This document shows, piece after piece, positions 42,093-51,819 of a stretch of 64,000 bases of DNA. The first letter of the stretch is position 1; each line of letters starts with the position of its first letter. This stretch comes from Pseudomonas fluorescens. GTDB taxonomy: Bacteria > Pseudomonadota > Gammaproteobacteria > Pseudomonadales > Pseudomonadaceae. Below the pieces are notes generated by a model. That model searched no databases, was not told where the DNA came from, and saw nothing but the letters and a program-made list of their open reading frames with translations. Both the position numbers and the translations under genes were made by a program. The stretch lies in assembly GCF_902497855.1 (NCBI RefSeq), contig NZ_CABVHU010000001.1, positions 62,001-126,000 on the forward strand, given 5' to 3'.

Positions 42093-43961
42093 TCAGAAAC
42101 CCATGCGCAGGCTGAGGGAGACAAAATCCTTGTCGGTGGCGGCAAAGGGGGTATTGCCGCTGCCCGACCAGGACAGTTCTGCAGCGTATTTCTGCAGGTA
42201 ATCGAATTTGGCGCCGACCGAGCCCAGCAGGCGGTCCTCGGCGAACACACCGTCGTACGACCAGCCCTTGATGTCCTGGCCGAACGCGACAAAGGGCGAG
42301 ACGTTGACTCCGGCCAGCAGCCCCGGGTAGTTCAGCTGCGCGCGCAGGCGGTAACCCCAGGCAAACCGGCTGGTGTAGCCATCGCTGGAGCAGGCGAGCT
42401 TGCGGTACTTGGCTTCGCTCCCCAGTGCACAACCTGTTGCGTTGCCATTGGCCAGGTCGGAACCGAAGGTGTCAGCCCTGGCATAACGGCGCTCATCGAG
42501 GCCGGGCAGGTCGTGCATGTACTTCATGCCCACTTCGCCGATCAGGTTGAGGCTGTCGGCACCCAGCACTTGGGGGATGGATTTGAGCGCACCCAGCGAC
42601 AATTGCGAGATCTTGCGGCGGTCATAACCGTTGTAGTCCGAACCCGGGGTGGCATTGATGGCATCCTGGCCGAGGGTGATGTTCTGGCCGATCAGCTGGC
42701 CGAGCTGAGTGGGGTTGCCGGCGAAGGCTGGAATCAAATCACCGGTGGCCAGTTGGACGGGTTGGTTAGGACGAAAGCTGTATTCGCCAAATACTGACGT
42801 GCCCCACAGGTTGGTTGAGAAGCTCAAGCCGTAGATGCGTATGTCTTCGGGAAAGTCGGCGAAGTAGCGGCCATTGGTGGATTGCTGTCCAGGCAACCAG
42901 CCGGCTCCGGGGCCCGGTCGCAGGTCGGTGATCAGGCTGGAGTAGGGCGTGCGCGAGTGGATGTTCATGGCGTAGGCACCGAACTCGGTGTCGATGCTGT
43001 CGGCAAAGTAGCGCAAGGCCAGGCCGAACTGGCCGGCGTTGGAGGGTTCGTTGTCGCCGGCACGCTGGATGATCAGGTCGTTGGCAAAACTGGCGGGGTC
43101 GTTGGCGCCCCCCCGTGGCACACCGAAGCAGCCTTCGGGCATGAAGTCATTGGTCGAGAAGTAGGTGCCGCAACCTTCCAGCACGGTGCGGCGCCACTGC
43201 AACTGGTAGAAGGCTTCCATATTGAGATTGTCCGTCAGGCCCAGGTTGGCGTAGAGCATCGGCACCGGCAGCAATGCCTCCTTGACCTGGGAACCCGGGC
43301 GGCGCAGGGCGGCGACGTCGATCGGGTTGATGGCGTTGATGCCGTTCTGGAAGTACAGGCCCTCGCCCCAGTTGATCACCTGGTTGCCGACCCGTGCGTT
43401 GAGCGGATGGTCGGCGAGGGTGAAGTCACCGAACACGTAGGCGTCAAGCAGGGCCAGCCCCTGAAACTTGGCCAACTCATCGAAGTGGCTGTCGTCCAGT
43501 TTGCTGTTGGCCTTGTAGCCGTTGGACGAATGCCCAAAGTCCACTTCGCGGTTGCTCAAGGTGTAGTCGTACCAGGCCTTGCCGCGAATGAAGGCGCCGT
43601 AGTTGCGCCAGTTGAGCTCCATCTCGCCCAGCAGGGTGACGGGTGAAGACACCAGGTTACGCTTGCGGAAGTTCAGGCGCCCGTCATCGCCGGTGCGCCC
43701 GCCGCTGGCATTGAAATCCCCGGGCTTGCCGTAGCCAATGGCATTGGCGTTGCCCTGGAAGATGTTGTCGGCGCCGGGTTTCTCTGCGCTCCACAGGCCG
43801 CCGATGCTCAGGCTGCCGTTGTAGCGGCCGCTGACCTCGCCCAAGTTGAATTCGGCGGCGCTGGCATAGCTGCACAGGGCACAGGCCAGGGGCGTCAGCA
43901 GAAAAGTCGCCAATGAGTGGCGGTTGGGTAATTTCGTGTGGCGGGCTCGTTGGGAGCTCAT
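42093..43961 (-). CDS. DUF1302 family outer-membrane protein
   Basis: A 622-residue protein from the ATG at 43961. A signal peptide ends YASAAEFNLG. The body is rich in alternating aromatic segments (GDFTLADHPLNARVGNQVINWGEGLYFQNG) and ends in a C-terminal SLSLRMGF, a beta-barrel insertion signal with terminal Phe. DUF1302 proteins are thought to be outer-membrane barrels for hydrophobic substrates. It lies 14 bases before the DUF1329 gene and forms a unit with it and the RND transporter. Confidence 0.88.
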   Translation of the reverse strand: MSSQRARHTKLPNRHSLATFLLTPLACALCSYASAAEFNLGEVSGRYNGSLSIGGLWSAEKPGADNIFQGNANAIGYGKPGDFNASGGRTGDDGRLNFRKRNLVSSPVTLLGEMELNWRNYGAFIRGKAWYDYTLSNREVDFGHSSNGYKANSKLDDSHFDELAKFQGLALLDAYVFGDFTLADHPLNARVGNQVINWGEGLYFQNGINAINPIDVAALRRPGSQVKEALLPVPMLYANLGLTDNLNMEAFYQLQWRRTVLEGCGTYFSTNDFMPEGCFGVPRGGANDPASFANDLIIQRAGDNEPSNAGQFGLALRYFADSIDTEFGAYAMNIHSRTPYSSLITDLRPGPGAGWLPGQQSTNGRYFADFPEDIRIYGLSFSTNLWGTSVFGEYSFRPNQPVQLATGDLIPAFAGNPTQLGQLIGQNITLGQDAINATPGSDYNGYDRRKISQLSLGALKSIPQVLGADSLNLIGEVGMKYMHDLPGLDERRYARADTFGSDLANGNATGCALGSEAKYRKLACSSDGYTSRFAWGYRLRAQLNYPGLLAGVNVSPFVAFGQDIKGWSYDGVFAEDRLLGSVGAKFDYLQKYAAELSWSGSGNTPFAATDKDFVSLSLRMGF

Positions 43962-44085
43962 GGCGGCTGCCTCTTGATTATTGTTATAGGAAGACCGGCA
44001 GCACCGGGCCCAGCATCGGCCAGGTGCTGTTGAATCGACTGGGGTAAGGGCGACCGACCCGGTGGGCCGGCTGCGGAGTGTTGCG

Positions 44086-45417
44086 CTACAGCACGGCTGG
44101 AAGCAGGGCACTGACCATGCTGTTGAACGCGGCAGTGGTATCCGCCGCCTGGCGCGTGCTCACGGGGGCTGCTGCCGCGCTGGTGGCACGGGGTGCCATG
44201 TCCGGCGCTGAAGACATCTTGACGATCACCAGCTCGCGCCTGGGGTTGATGTAGATGCGCTGGCCAAAACGCCCGGCGGCTTCGACTGAACCGTCGCCAT
44301 CGTTCTTCTGGTACCAGTAATCCCGATAGGCATAACCGTCGCGGTCTTTGCCTTTGGGGCTCTGGGCAATCAAGGCCTGGTTGTCGTTGGGTTTGAGGGC
44401 CAGGTGCACCGCTTGGGCGAAAGGCGAGGTGCGATCGTTGTCTCGCCAGGCCAGGCGTATGGCTTCGGCGAAGCGCGCAGCATCGCGCAGGGTGCTGCTC
44501 AAACCGCCGCTGGCCATTTCCGTGCCCAGGGTATCGACCTGGCTGTAGGCATCGTCTTCGGCGAACTGCGACCAGATTCGCTCCGTCACCAAGGCCGACC
44601 AGCTCTTGCCGGTGACCCGGCGCATCGCCCAGGCCACGGCTTCCGGCGAGCCGTTCTGGTAGTACCAGATCGGCGTGGCGCTGGCTTGCGCGGGCAGAGT
44701 GGCGGCCTGCAGGAAGCTGTAGATGTTGTCGGGCATGTCCGCCTGGCGCGGCACGATGCCAGCGGCGGCAAACAGGCCGATGTCCGGCGGCACTCTGGCG
44801 GGATAGACCGCCTCCACCTGCATGTCCAGGTTTTGCTGCACGGTCGCTTCGCCGAACGGCGTGCCGGCCAGTTCCGGTACATAACTGGACAGCTTGGCGT
44901 CCGGGGCCAGCTTGCCCTCGACGATCAGTCCGGCGGCGAGCAGGCCGGTCAATGACTTGGTCATCGAGGCCCAGATGTGTGGCTGCTCGGGGCTGAACGA
45001 ATCGAAGTAGCGCTCGTATACCCGCTTGCCGCGGTGCAAGACGATAAATCCGTCGGTGAACGTCGCCTGCAGATACTCGGGCAGCGACAGCGACTGCTCA
45101 CCGACAGTGAATGTCAACTGATCCAGTTCCACCGACGTTCCCGCTGCCAGGGCCAGGGGGCTGGGTGCACGGCGAATACCGGTGGTGGGCGTCATGGCCC
45201 GGGCGTTACGCAAGGCCCAGCGCAGGTTGGGCAGTTCGAAGGCATTCTGCCTGGTCACGCGCTTATCCATCGCTGGCGGAAAGCCCTGCATCACGCCCAG
45301 GCGGACCGGGTCACTGGTCTCGGCGGCGGCCAGGCACTGGCCACTGACAAGGGCCAGCAACAGCGCAGGCAACAGCCGTTTGCAAGTGGATGAAGGTTCA
45401 GGGGTTGTGCAGCTCAT
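44086..45417 (-). CDS. Exported serine hydrolase of the beta-lactamase/esterase family
   Basis: A 443-residue protein from the ATG at 45417 (AGGAGA upstream). A signal peptide ends SGQCLAAAET. HIWASMTKSLTGLLA carries the Ser151-x-x-Lys154 pair of class C beta-lactamase-like hydrolases such as EstB or 6-aminohexanoate-dimer hydrolase. A second-motif tyrosine is not certain; YSQVDTLG lies about where one is expected. It may hydrolyse an ester or amide outside the cytoplasm before the acid is taken up by the DUF1302/RND set. Divergent from a LysR gene. Confidence 0.82.
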   Translation of the reverse strand: MSCTTPEPSSTCKRLLPALLLALVSGQCLAAAETSDPVRLGVMQGFPPAMDKRVTRQNAFELPNLRWALRNARAMTPTTGIRRAPSPLALAAGTSVELDQLTFTVGEQSLSLPEYLQATFTDGFIVLHRGKRVYERYFDSFSPEQPHIWASMTKSLTGLLAAGLIVEGKLAPDAKLSSYVPELAGTPFGEATVQQNLDMQVEAVYPARVPPDIGLFAAAGIVPRQADMPDNIYSFLQAATLPAQASATPIWYYQNGSPEAVAWAMRRVTGKSWSALVTERIWSQFAEDDAYSQVDTLGTEMASGGLSSTLRDAARFAEAIRLAWRDNDRTSPFAQAVHLALKPNDNQALIAQSPKGKDRDGYAYRDYWYQKNDGDGSVEAAGRFGQRIYINPRRELVIVKMSSAPDMAPRATSAAAAPVSTRQAADTTAAFNSMVSALLPAVL

Positions 45418-45568
45418 TGTTGTTATCTCCTGGCGGTACAACGTGAGGGGAGCGCCTGGCCCCTGCATCGCAGCTCGATGGCGAGCTGACATTGATCTCA
45501 GTCTGAGAGCGCGATATATCTGTGCGCAATGCATCAACAGCTATAGATCCATAGCCAAGAGGAATGTC

Positions 45569-46480
45569 ATGGACGTACGTGACCTGGAATACATCATCGC
45601 GGTCCAGCAGTGCGGGACGGTGGGCAAGGCAGCGGAACAGCTGGGTATTACTCAACCTTCGCTGACCAAGGCGGTGCGTCGTGTCGAGACCCGATTGGGG
45701 GTCATGTTGTTCGAACGCACCTCCACCGGCATGCGCCTGACCCAGGCTGGAGAGTTGTTCCTGGCCCGCGCCCAGCGCTTGACCCGCGACTTCGACGATG
45801 CCTTGGCCGAGATGCGCAGCATCCGCAGCGGTGAACAGGGTGGGGTTCGCCTGGGGTACTCGCCGTCGCTACCCGACGCGTTGGTGGTTGCCAGTTGCCG
45901 CCGGCTGCTGCGTGAACGGCCGGCGGCACGCTTGCGCATGCGCAGGCGCCTGGCCAGCGAGTTGCTGGAACTGCTGCGCGATGGCGAGATCGACGTGGCG
46001 GTGATGCCGGTTTCGGCGGCCACCGAGGGCTTCGACACCCAGGTGCTGTATGAGGATTGCCTGGCGGTGGTGGCCGATGCCCGGCACCCGCTGGTGGCCA
46101 GGGATCGAGTGCAACTCAGTGACCTGCACGATCAGCAATGGCTGTTGCCGGAAGGCCACATCAGCATTCGCCAGGCACTGGACAATGCGTTTATCAAGCA
46201 AGGCCTGGCACCCCCGACGCTGCGTATCGAAGCCGATTTCAGCAGCGAAGCGCTGTTCGAACTGATCGTCGGCACTCCGACCCTGACCCTTTCACGCTGC
46301 GGGCGGATGACCCGGGCCGCCGGGCTTGCCCCCTTGAACCTGGACCTGGGCGGCCTCGATCTGCGCCGGCGCATTGGCCTGATCACCCGGCCCGGTGGCT
46401 ACCTGTCGCCGGTGAGCAACCGGCTGATCGAACTGTTCAAGGACGAGGCCTGCGAGCGCAATATCCAAGAGTGGCTGTAG
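45569..46480 (+). CDS. LysR-family regulator of the hydrolase/DUF1302 cluster
   Basis: A 303-residue protein from the ATG at 45569 (AGAGGAA upstream). The N-terminal helix-turn-helix reads TVGKAAEQLGITQPSLTKAVRRVETRLG; the effector domain follows from about residue 90. It is divergent from the serine hydrolase gene across 151 bases, the standard layout for a LysR that controls its neighbour. It also heads a plus-strand set with an acyl-CoA ligase. The inducer is unknown. Confidence 0.88.
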   Translation: MDVRDLEYIIAVQQCGTVGKAAEQLGITQPSLTKAVRRVETRLGVMLFERTSTGMRLTQAGELFLARAQRLTRDFDDALAEMRSIRSGEQGGVRLGYSPSLPDALVVASCRRLLRERPAARLRMRRRLASELLELLRDGEIDVAVMPVSAATEGFDTQVLYEDCLAVVADARHPLVARDRVQLSDLHDQQWLLPEGHISIRQALDNAFIKQGLAPPTLRIEADFSSEALFELIVGTPTLTLSRCGRMTRAAGLAPLNLDLGGLDLRRRIGLITRPGGYLSPVSNRLIELFKDEACERNIQEWL

Positions 46481-46589
46481 GCGCAGCCATCCCATTTTGT
46501 TATGGGGGACCGCTCAAGAGTTGTATTGGCGGGCTTTTTTTCTCCACTTGTAAGATCGGCGCACCCCGTTCTACTTCGGAGAATAAAAA

Positions 46590-48137
46590 GTGAACCTTGG
46601 AAAAATACTGAGCCGAAGTGCGCGTTACTGGCCGCATAACGAAGCAGTGGTCGACAGCCGCCAGCGGCTGACCTACGCGCAACTTGAAGCGCGCAGCAAC
46701 CGCCTGGCGTCCGGCTTGTTGAAACTTGGGCTGGCGCCTGGCGCCCATGTGGCGATCCTGGCGATGAACCGCGTCGAACTGGTCGAGGCGGAGGTGGCCT
46801 TCTACAAGGCCTCCATGGTCAAGGTGCCGATCAATGCACGTTTGTCGCCCGAAGAAATCGTGCGCGTGCTGGACGATTCACGCAGCGTCGCGGTCATCAC
46901 CGGCAGTGCAGCGGCCAAGGCCCTGGCGGCCAACCGCGCAGCGCTGCCGCACTTGAAATGGATTATCGTGCTGGCCGATGAGGGCGGTGATATTCCCTAT
47001 CGCGAAGTGCTCGACATGGGCGATGCGTGCGCGTTCAACAGCGACCCGGACGATGAGGCCCTGGCGGTACTGCACTACACCTCCGGCAGCTCCGGTGTAC
47101 TGAAGGCAGCAATGCTGACCTTTGGCAATCGTAAGGCGCTGGTACGCAAGAGCCTCGCCAGTCCGGTGCGCGGTGCCGGTCCCGATGATGTCATGGCCCA
47201 TGTCGGGCCGATCACCCATGCCAGCGGAATGCAGATCATGCCGCTGCTGGCGGTGGGCGCCTGCAATCTGCTGATCGAGCGTTACGACGATGAACTGCTG
47301 TTGCGCACCATCGAGCAAGAGCGGGTGACGCGTTTGTTCCTGGTGCCGGCGATGGTCAATCGCCTGGTCAACGTCGAGGGCGTCGAACGCTTCGACCTGA
47401 GCAGCCTGCGCCTGGTGATGTACGGCGCCGCCCCCATGGCCCCGGCCCTGGTGGAGCGCGCCATCGAGGTGTTCGGGCCCATCCTGGCCCAGGGTTATGG
47501 CGCAGGTGAAACCTGTTCCCTGGTGACCGTGCTGACCGAGCAGGATCACCTGATCAAGGATGGCGACACACGCCTGTTGTCCTCTTGCGGGCGCTGCTAT
47601 TTCGAGACTGACCTTCGGGTGGTCAACGAAGCGTTCGAGGACATTCAGCCCGGCGAGATCGGCGAGATCGTGGTCAAGGGCGACGACATCATGCAGGGCT
47701 ACTGGCAGGCGCCGGAACTCACTGCCGAAGTCATGAAGGACGGTTACTACCTCACCGGTGACCTGGCCACGGTCGATGAGCTGGGCTACGTATTCATCGT
47801 CGACCGCAAGAAGGAAATGATCATTTCCGGCGGCTTCAATATTTACCCCACCGAAGTCGAACAAGTGCTCTATCGCCTGCCCGAAGTATTCGAGGCCGCC
47901 GTGGTCGGCGTGCCGGACGAACAATGGGGCGAGGCGGTGAAAGCCGTGGTGGTGCTCAAACCAGGGGCGCACCTCACCGAGACGCAAGTCATCGACTTCT
48001 GCGCGCAGAACCTGGCCGGCTTCAAGAAGCCGCGCAGCGTCGACTTCATCGATGAACTGCCAAAGAACCCCAACGGTAAAATCGTGCGCCGGGTGGTTCG
48101 CGATAGTTACTGGAAAAACACTCAGCGCAAGATCTGA
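46590..48137 (+). CDS. AMP-forming acyl-CoA ligase
   Basis: A 515-residue ligase starting at a GTG (46590) with CGGAG 8 bases upstream. Motifs are HYTSGSSGVLKAA (P-loop), GYGAGETCS (A5), YLTGDLATVDELGYVFIVDRKKEMIISGGFNIYP (A7-A8 hinge) and Lys at LPKNPNGKIVRR. It activates a fatty or cyclic acid to its CoA ester. It is 21 bases before an acyl-CoA dehydrogenase gene, so the two start a beta-oxidation-like route. The substrate may be the acid freed by the serine hydrolase; inference. Confidence 0.9.
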   Translation: MNLGKILSRSARYWPHNEAVVDSRQRLTYAQLEARSNRLASGLLKLGLAPGAHVAILAMNRVELVEAEVAFYKASMVKVPINARLSPEEIVRVLDDSRSVAVITGSAAAKALAANRAALPHLKWIIVLADEGGDIPYREVLDMGDACAFNSDPDDEALAVLHYTSGSSGVLKAAMLTFGNRKALVRKSLASPVRGAGPDDVMAHVGPITHASGMQIMPLLAVGACNLLIERYDDELLLRTIEQERVTRLFLVPAMVNRLVNVEGVERFDLSSLRLVMYGAAPMAPALVERAIEVFGPILAQGYGAGETCSLVTVLTEQDHLIKDGDTRLLSSCGRCYFETDLRVVNEAFEDIQPGEIGEIVVKGDDIMQGYWQAPELTAEVMKDGYYLTGDLATVDELGYVFIVDRKKEMIISGGFNIYPTEVEQVLYRLPEVFEAAVVGVPDEQWGEAVKAVVVLKPGAHLTETQVIDFCAQNLAGFKKPRSVDFIDELPKNPNGKIVRRVVRDSYWKNTQRKI

Positions 48138-48158
48138 CGCCGCAGGAGCAGTACCGAA

Positions 48159-49322
48159 ATGATCGAACCAAGCGAAAAAGCCCAACGCATCATCAGCGAC
48201 ATGCAAACCTTCATCCGCGATGAAATCATTCCGCTGGAGAAGAAAGAAAACCTGCAATGGGGCGAAGCGCACCCACGGGCAATTCTCGCCGATGTCTGGA
48301 AGCGTTCCTGCGAACTGGGTTTCTACAATGTCATGCTCCCGGAACACCTCGGCGGTGCTGGCCTGAGCGTGGTCGACCTGTGCGCGGTCAAAGAGGCGGC
48401 GATTCTTACCGGCTCGATGCTTGCGCCTCATGTATTGGGCGAGCTGAGCGGCCCGCCACGGGTGGGTCACCTGTTCAAGGTGGCCAGCGACGTGCAGGTA
48501 GAGAAATTCCTGAAACCGGTGTGCCGGGCCGAGAAGGCGGTGTGTTTTGCCCTGACCGAAGCCGAGGCCGGCTCCGATGCCAGCGCGATCAAGACCAGCG
48601 CCCGGCTTGACGGCGATCACTATGTACTCAATGGCGCCAAGCGCTACATCTCCGGCGCCCCCTACGCCGGCATCGCAGTGCTCCTGGCGGTGACCGGACC
48701 GGGGCAGGGTGCGGGCGGCATCTCGGCATTCTTCATCGATCTCAAGGGGCCGGGTGTGCAGATCGACGCTGATTACCAGGTGATGTCCGGCGCCGGCAGC
48801 CACGGCAATATCGAACTCAAGGACGTGCGGGTACCGGTGCAAAACCGTATCGGCGAGGAGGGGGCGGGTTTCAAACTGGCCATGGGACGCATCACCCTCA
48901 ATCGCCTGCTGCATTGCCCGACCATGCTCGGCATGGCCGGCCTGGCACTGAACCTGTCGATTGACTATGCCCGCACCCGCACCCAGTTCGGCAAGCCGAT
49001 CGCCATGTTCCAGGCGGTCAATCACATGATCGCCGACATGGCCACCGAGTTGCTGGCGGCGCGCAGCATGCTGTACGCCACGGCGGCGCTCAACGATGCT
49101 GGTGGCGACATTCGCACCCAGGCGCCGATGTGCAAGCTGTATGCCTCGGAGGCGGCATTTCGCATCGTCGATCGTGCCGTGCAAGTGCATGGCGGCGCCG
49201 GTCTGATTCGCGGCAATCCGGTGGAGTGGATGTTCCGTGCCACCCGCATGATGCGTATTCTCACCGGCACCAGCGAGATCCAGCGCAACACCATCGCCAA
49301 GGGCATCCTCATGCCTGGCTGA
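48159..49322 (+). CDS. Acyl-CoA dehydrogenase
   Basis: A 387-residue flavoprotein of the ACAD family: CFALTEAEAGSDASAIKT binds FAD and substrate, and QVHGGAGLIRGNPVEW with RILTGTSEIQRNTIA form the C-terminal helix. At the place of the catalytic glutamate of medium-chain dehydrogenase (E-G-T) there is Thr369 (T-G-T), so another residue must act as base, as in isovaleryl- and long-chain enzymes. Start context CGCAGGAGCAG. It follows the ligase and precedes an MFS importer. Confidence 0.88.
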   Translation: MIEPSEKAQRIISDMQTFIRDEIIPLEKKENLQWGEAHPRAILADVWKRSCELGFYNVMLPEHLGGAGLSVVDLCAVKEAAILTGSMLAPHVLGELSGPPRVGHLFKVASDVQVEKFLKPVCRAEKAVCFALTEAEAGSDASAIKTSARLDGDHYVLNGAKRYISGAPYAGIAVLLAVTGPGQGAGGISAFFIDLKGPGVQIDADYQVMSGAGSHGNIELKDVRVPVQNRIGEEGAGFKLAMGRITLNRLLHCPTMLGMAGLALNLSIDYARTRTQFGKPIAMFQAVNHMIADMATELLAARSMLYATAALNDAGGDIRTQAPMCKLYASEAAFRIVDRAVQVHGGAGLIRGNPVEWMFRATRMMRILTGTSEIQRNTIAKGILMPG

Positions 49323-49389
49323 GCCCATGAACCTTGCGCCCGCCAATAGGCGGGCGACTTTTACCTATAACAATAATCAGAGGTATCCC

Positions 49390-50691
49390 ATGCTCGGTAT
49401 CGAATCCAGCTACCGCCCGAAAGCCGCCTGGACCATTGCGGCACTGTTGGCGGTGATGATGTTGGTGAACTTTCTCGACAAGGTGGTCATCGGCCTGGTC
49501 GCCGTACCGATGATGGCGGAACTGCAACTGAGCCCGGCAGAGTTCGGCCTGATCGGTGGCGCCTTGCACTGGTTGTTCTCCCTCTCGGCAGTGCTCGGTG
49601 GCTTTCTCGCCAACCGCAAACCCACCCGCACCCTGTTGCTCGGCATGGGCCTGTTTTGGGCGCTGGTGCAACTGCCGATGCTGTTTGCCACATCGCTGTG
49701 GACCATCGTCGCCTGCCGGGTCCTGCTCGGAATCGGCGAAGGCCCGGCCTCGCCGGTGGCCACCCACGCCCTCTACAAATGGTTCCCCGATAACAAGCGC
49801 AGTCTGCCAGTGGCCTTGCTGCATTCGGGCAGCGCCATGGGCCTGCTGGTGGCCGGCCTGCTGATCCCGTGGATGAGCGTGCATTACGGTTGGCGCAGTA
49901 ATTTCGGCGTGCTGGCGGTCATCGGTCTGGTCTGGTGCGTGGCCTGGTATCGCCTGGGCAAGGAAGGGCAGCTGGACAACATCGTTCCGGCCACTGCCGA
50001 GGCCGCGGTGGCGCAGTCGCGTATCCCTTATCGGCGCCTGCTCAGCGACCCAACGGTGATCGGCAACTATGTCGGTCACTTTGCCGCCAACTGGTCGCTG
50101 GCGCTGACCCTGACCTGGGTCCCGGCCTATCTGGAGAAAGGTCTGGGCATGGCTTCGATGAGCGCCGGGCGTATGTTCGTGGTGTTTGTGCTGGTGACCA
50201 CGCCACTGAGCCTGATCATGGCCTGGTGGTCGCAGCGTCTGTTGCGTCGCGGTTTGCCGTCACGGGTGGCCCGGGGCGTGTTCGTTTCAGTGTGCCTGAT
50301 CCTCAGCGGCCTACTCGCCGCCTCGCTGATGCTGCCGGGGCTGTCGGTCGCCGAACGCATGGGCTGCCTGACCTTCAGCGGCGGCCTGGCCCTGGTGATG
50401 TATTCCATTGGCCCGGCGATGCTGGCCGAAGTGGTGCCCAGCGGCCAGCGCGGCAGCATGCTCGCCATCGGCAATGCCTGCGGTTCCCTGGCGGGGCTGG
50501 CGGCGCCGGTAGTCACCGGTTTTCTGGTGCAGAATGCGCAAGGCATCAACGGTGACGGTTATGCCCACGGCTTCATGGTCTGTGGCGCGATCCTGATCAG
50601 CGCCGGCCTGATCGGCCTGCTGACCATGAACCCGCAGCGTTCGCGCAACCAGCTCCAGGTGCCGGTGCCCGCCATGCCCCTGCGCGGCTGA
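49390..50691 (+). CDS. MFS transporter (anion:cation symporter / aromatic-acid importer type)
   Basis: A 433-residue 12-helix protein starting at 49390 (AGAGG upstream). MLVNFLDKVVIGLVAVPMM with the Asp-Lys in helix 1, LFWALVQLPMLFA and RVLLGIGEGPASPVATHALYKWFP (motif near helix 4-5) are typical of the ACS family that imports glucarate, galactonate, hydroxycinnamates and similar acids. It probably brings in the acid used by the ligase upstream. It converges on a LysR gene with a 6-base gap. Confidence 0.85.
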   Translation: MLGIESSYRPKAAWTIAALLAVMMLVNFLDKVVIGLVAVPMMAELQLSPAEFGLIGGALHWLFSLSAVLGGFLANRKPTRTLLLGMGLFWALVQLPMLFATSLWTIVACRVLLGIGEGPASPVATHALYKWFPDNKRSLPVALLHSGSAMGLLVAGLLIPWMSVHYGWRSNFGVLAVIGLVWCVAWYRLGKEGQLDNIVPATAEAAVAQSRIPYRRLLSDPTVIGNYVGHFAANWSLALTLTWVPAYLEKGLGMASMSAGRMFVVFVLVTTPLSLIMAWWSQRLLRRGLPSRVARGVFVSVCLILSGLLAASLMLPGLSVAERMGCLTFSGGLALVMYSIGPAMLAEVVPSGQRGSMLAIGNACGSLAGLAAPVVTGFLVQNAQGINGDGYAHGFMVCGAILISAGLIGLLTMNPQRSRNQLQVPVPAMPLRG

Positions 50692-50697
50692 ACGTCC

Positions 50698-51639
50698 TCA
50701 AGCGTCCAGCGGTTCGCGCTGACGTTCAATCAACTCACCTTTCCAGCGCCCTGACTGCACCACCTCGATCAGCAGATCGCGCACCAGATCACGCATGCAC
50801 GAGGCGGCAAAGGTCAGGGGCTTGTGGGTCGAGTAGGCGATCGACAAGGTGCGTCGCACGCTCGGCTCGACAATCCGTCGGGCCATCTGCTGCGGATTCT
50901 CCTCCACCGCCGGCCAGTTGCCGATGGTTGCCGCCAGGCCACTGCGCACCAGGCTGCTGATGCCCTGCGCGGTCTGTTGCTCGTATTGCACCTTGAGCTC
51001 CAATCCGGCTTCGATCGCCGCCTGTTCTACCCGCCGGCGCAGGTGTGAACTGGCCCGTGGCGCCATCACCAACGGGCCGCTGATCGCGTGGGCCAGCGTG
51101 ATGCTGTCGTCCGCGCAGGCCAATGCCTGCAGGCTCAACCAATACAACTCTTCGGTAAAGATCGGCTCGGCGTGTACATGTTCCAGCTCTTCGGCATTGG
51201 GCACCACACCGAAATCCACTTTACCCAACTCGATGGCTTCGCCACCTTCCTGGCTCAGGCCGTCGCGCACGGTCAGCTCGATGCCTGGAAATTTTTCGCC
51301 GGCGCGGATGATGATCAGCGGCAACAGCAACGCCGAGGCGGTTACCGGTATGGCGATGGCCACCCGACCCTTGGGGTTGCCCTTGGTCGACTCCAGCTCG
51401 TCCTTGACCGAGTCGATGGTCTGCACCACCGAACGGGCGATCTCGTACAGCCGTCGACCGGCATCGGTGAGGTTGATGCCATCGTGCAGGCGCTCGAGCA
51501 ACTGCATCTCCAGCTCGCTTTCCAGCAGGTTGATTTGCCGGCTCAGCGCCGGTTGCGCGATGTAGGCCCGGCGCGCTGCCGAGGAGAAACTCCCGGCTTC
51601 GGCAATCGCAATCAGATAACGCAGTTGTTTGAGTGTCAT
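50698..51639 (-). CDS. LysR-family transcriptional regulator
   Basis: About 313 residues from the ATG at 51639 (GGAAG upstream; the in-frame ATG at 51657 has no site). TLKQLRYLIAIAEAGSFSSAARRAYIAQPALSRQINLLESEL is the DNA-binding domain. The effector domain includes VAIAIPVTASALLLPL. This subtype (nitrogen assimilation/CysB-like) often controls aromatic acid genes. It is divergent from the DUF202 genes and convergent with the MFS gene. Confidence 0.88.
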   Translation of the reverse strand: MTLKQLRYLIAIAEAGSFSSAARRAYIAQPALSRQINLLESELEMQLLERLHDGINLTDAGRRLYEIARSVVQTIDSVKDELESTKGNPKGRVAIAIPVTASALLLPLIIIRAGEKFPGIELTVRDGLSQEGGEAIELGKVDFGVVPNAEELEHVHAEPIFTEELYWLSLQALACADDSITLAHAISGPLVMAPRASSHLRRRVEQAAIEAGLELKVQYEQQTAQGISSLVRSGLAATIGNWPAVEENPQQMARRIVEPSVRRTLSIAYSTHKPLTFAASCMRDLVRDLLIEVVQSGRWKGELIERQREPLDA

Positions 51640-51819
51640 CGGGGCTTCCGCGGCCATGCCGGCGCGTTATGGGCAGTATTGAAAGACGATATTGGTCCAG
51701 CACGCAGCACCTCACTAGGATGGCGCCATTGCTTTTATATGACCTGTTTATCGGTCTGGTTGCAACGCTAGCGTGTTGATTTTCAATGCATTGCGGCCAG
51801 GCACTGTGGAGTGCGTTAC

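Noticed and set aside
40720..42201. A 493-codon plus-strand frame opposite the DUF1329 gene
   Set aside because: It spans the boundary between two well-supported minus-strand genes and has no family features.
46878..49346. An 822-codon open frame on the minus strand
   Set aside because: It lies exactly opposite the ligase and acyl-CoA dehydrogenase genes, has no family motifs and the composition of a high-GC shadow frame.
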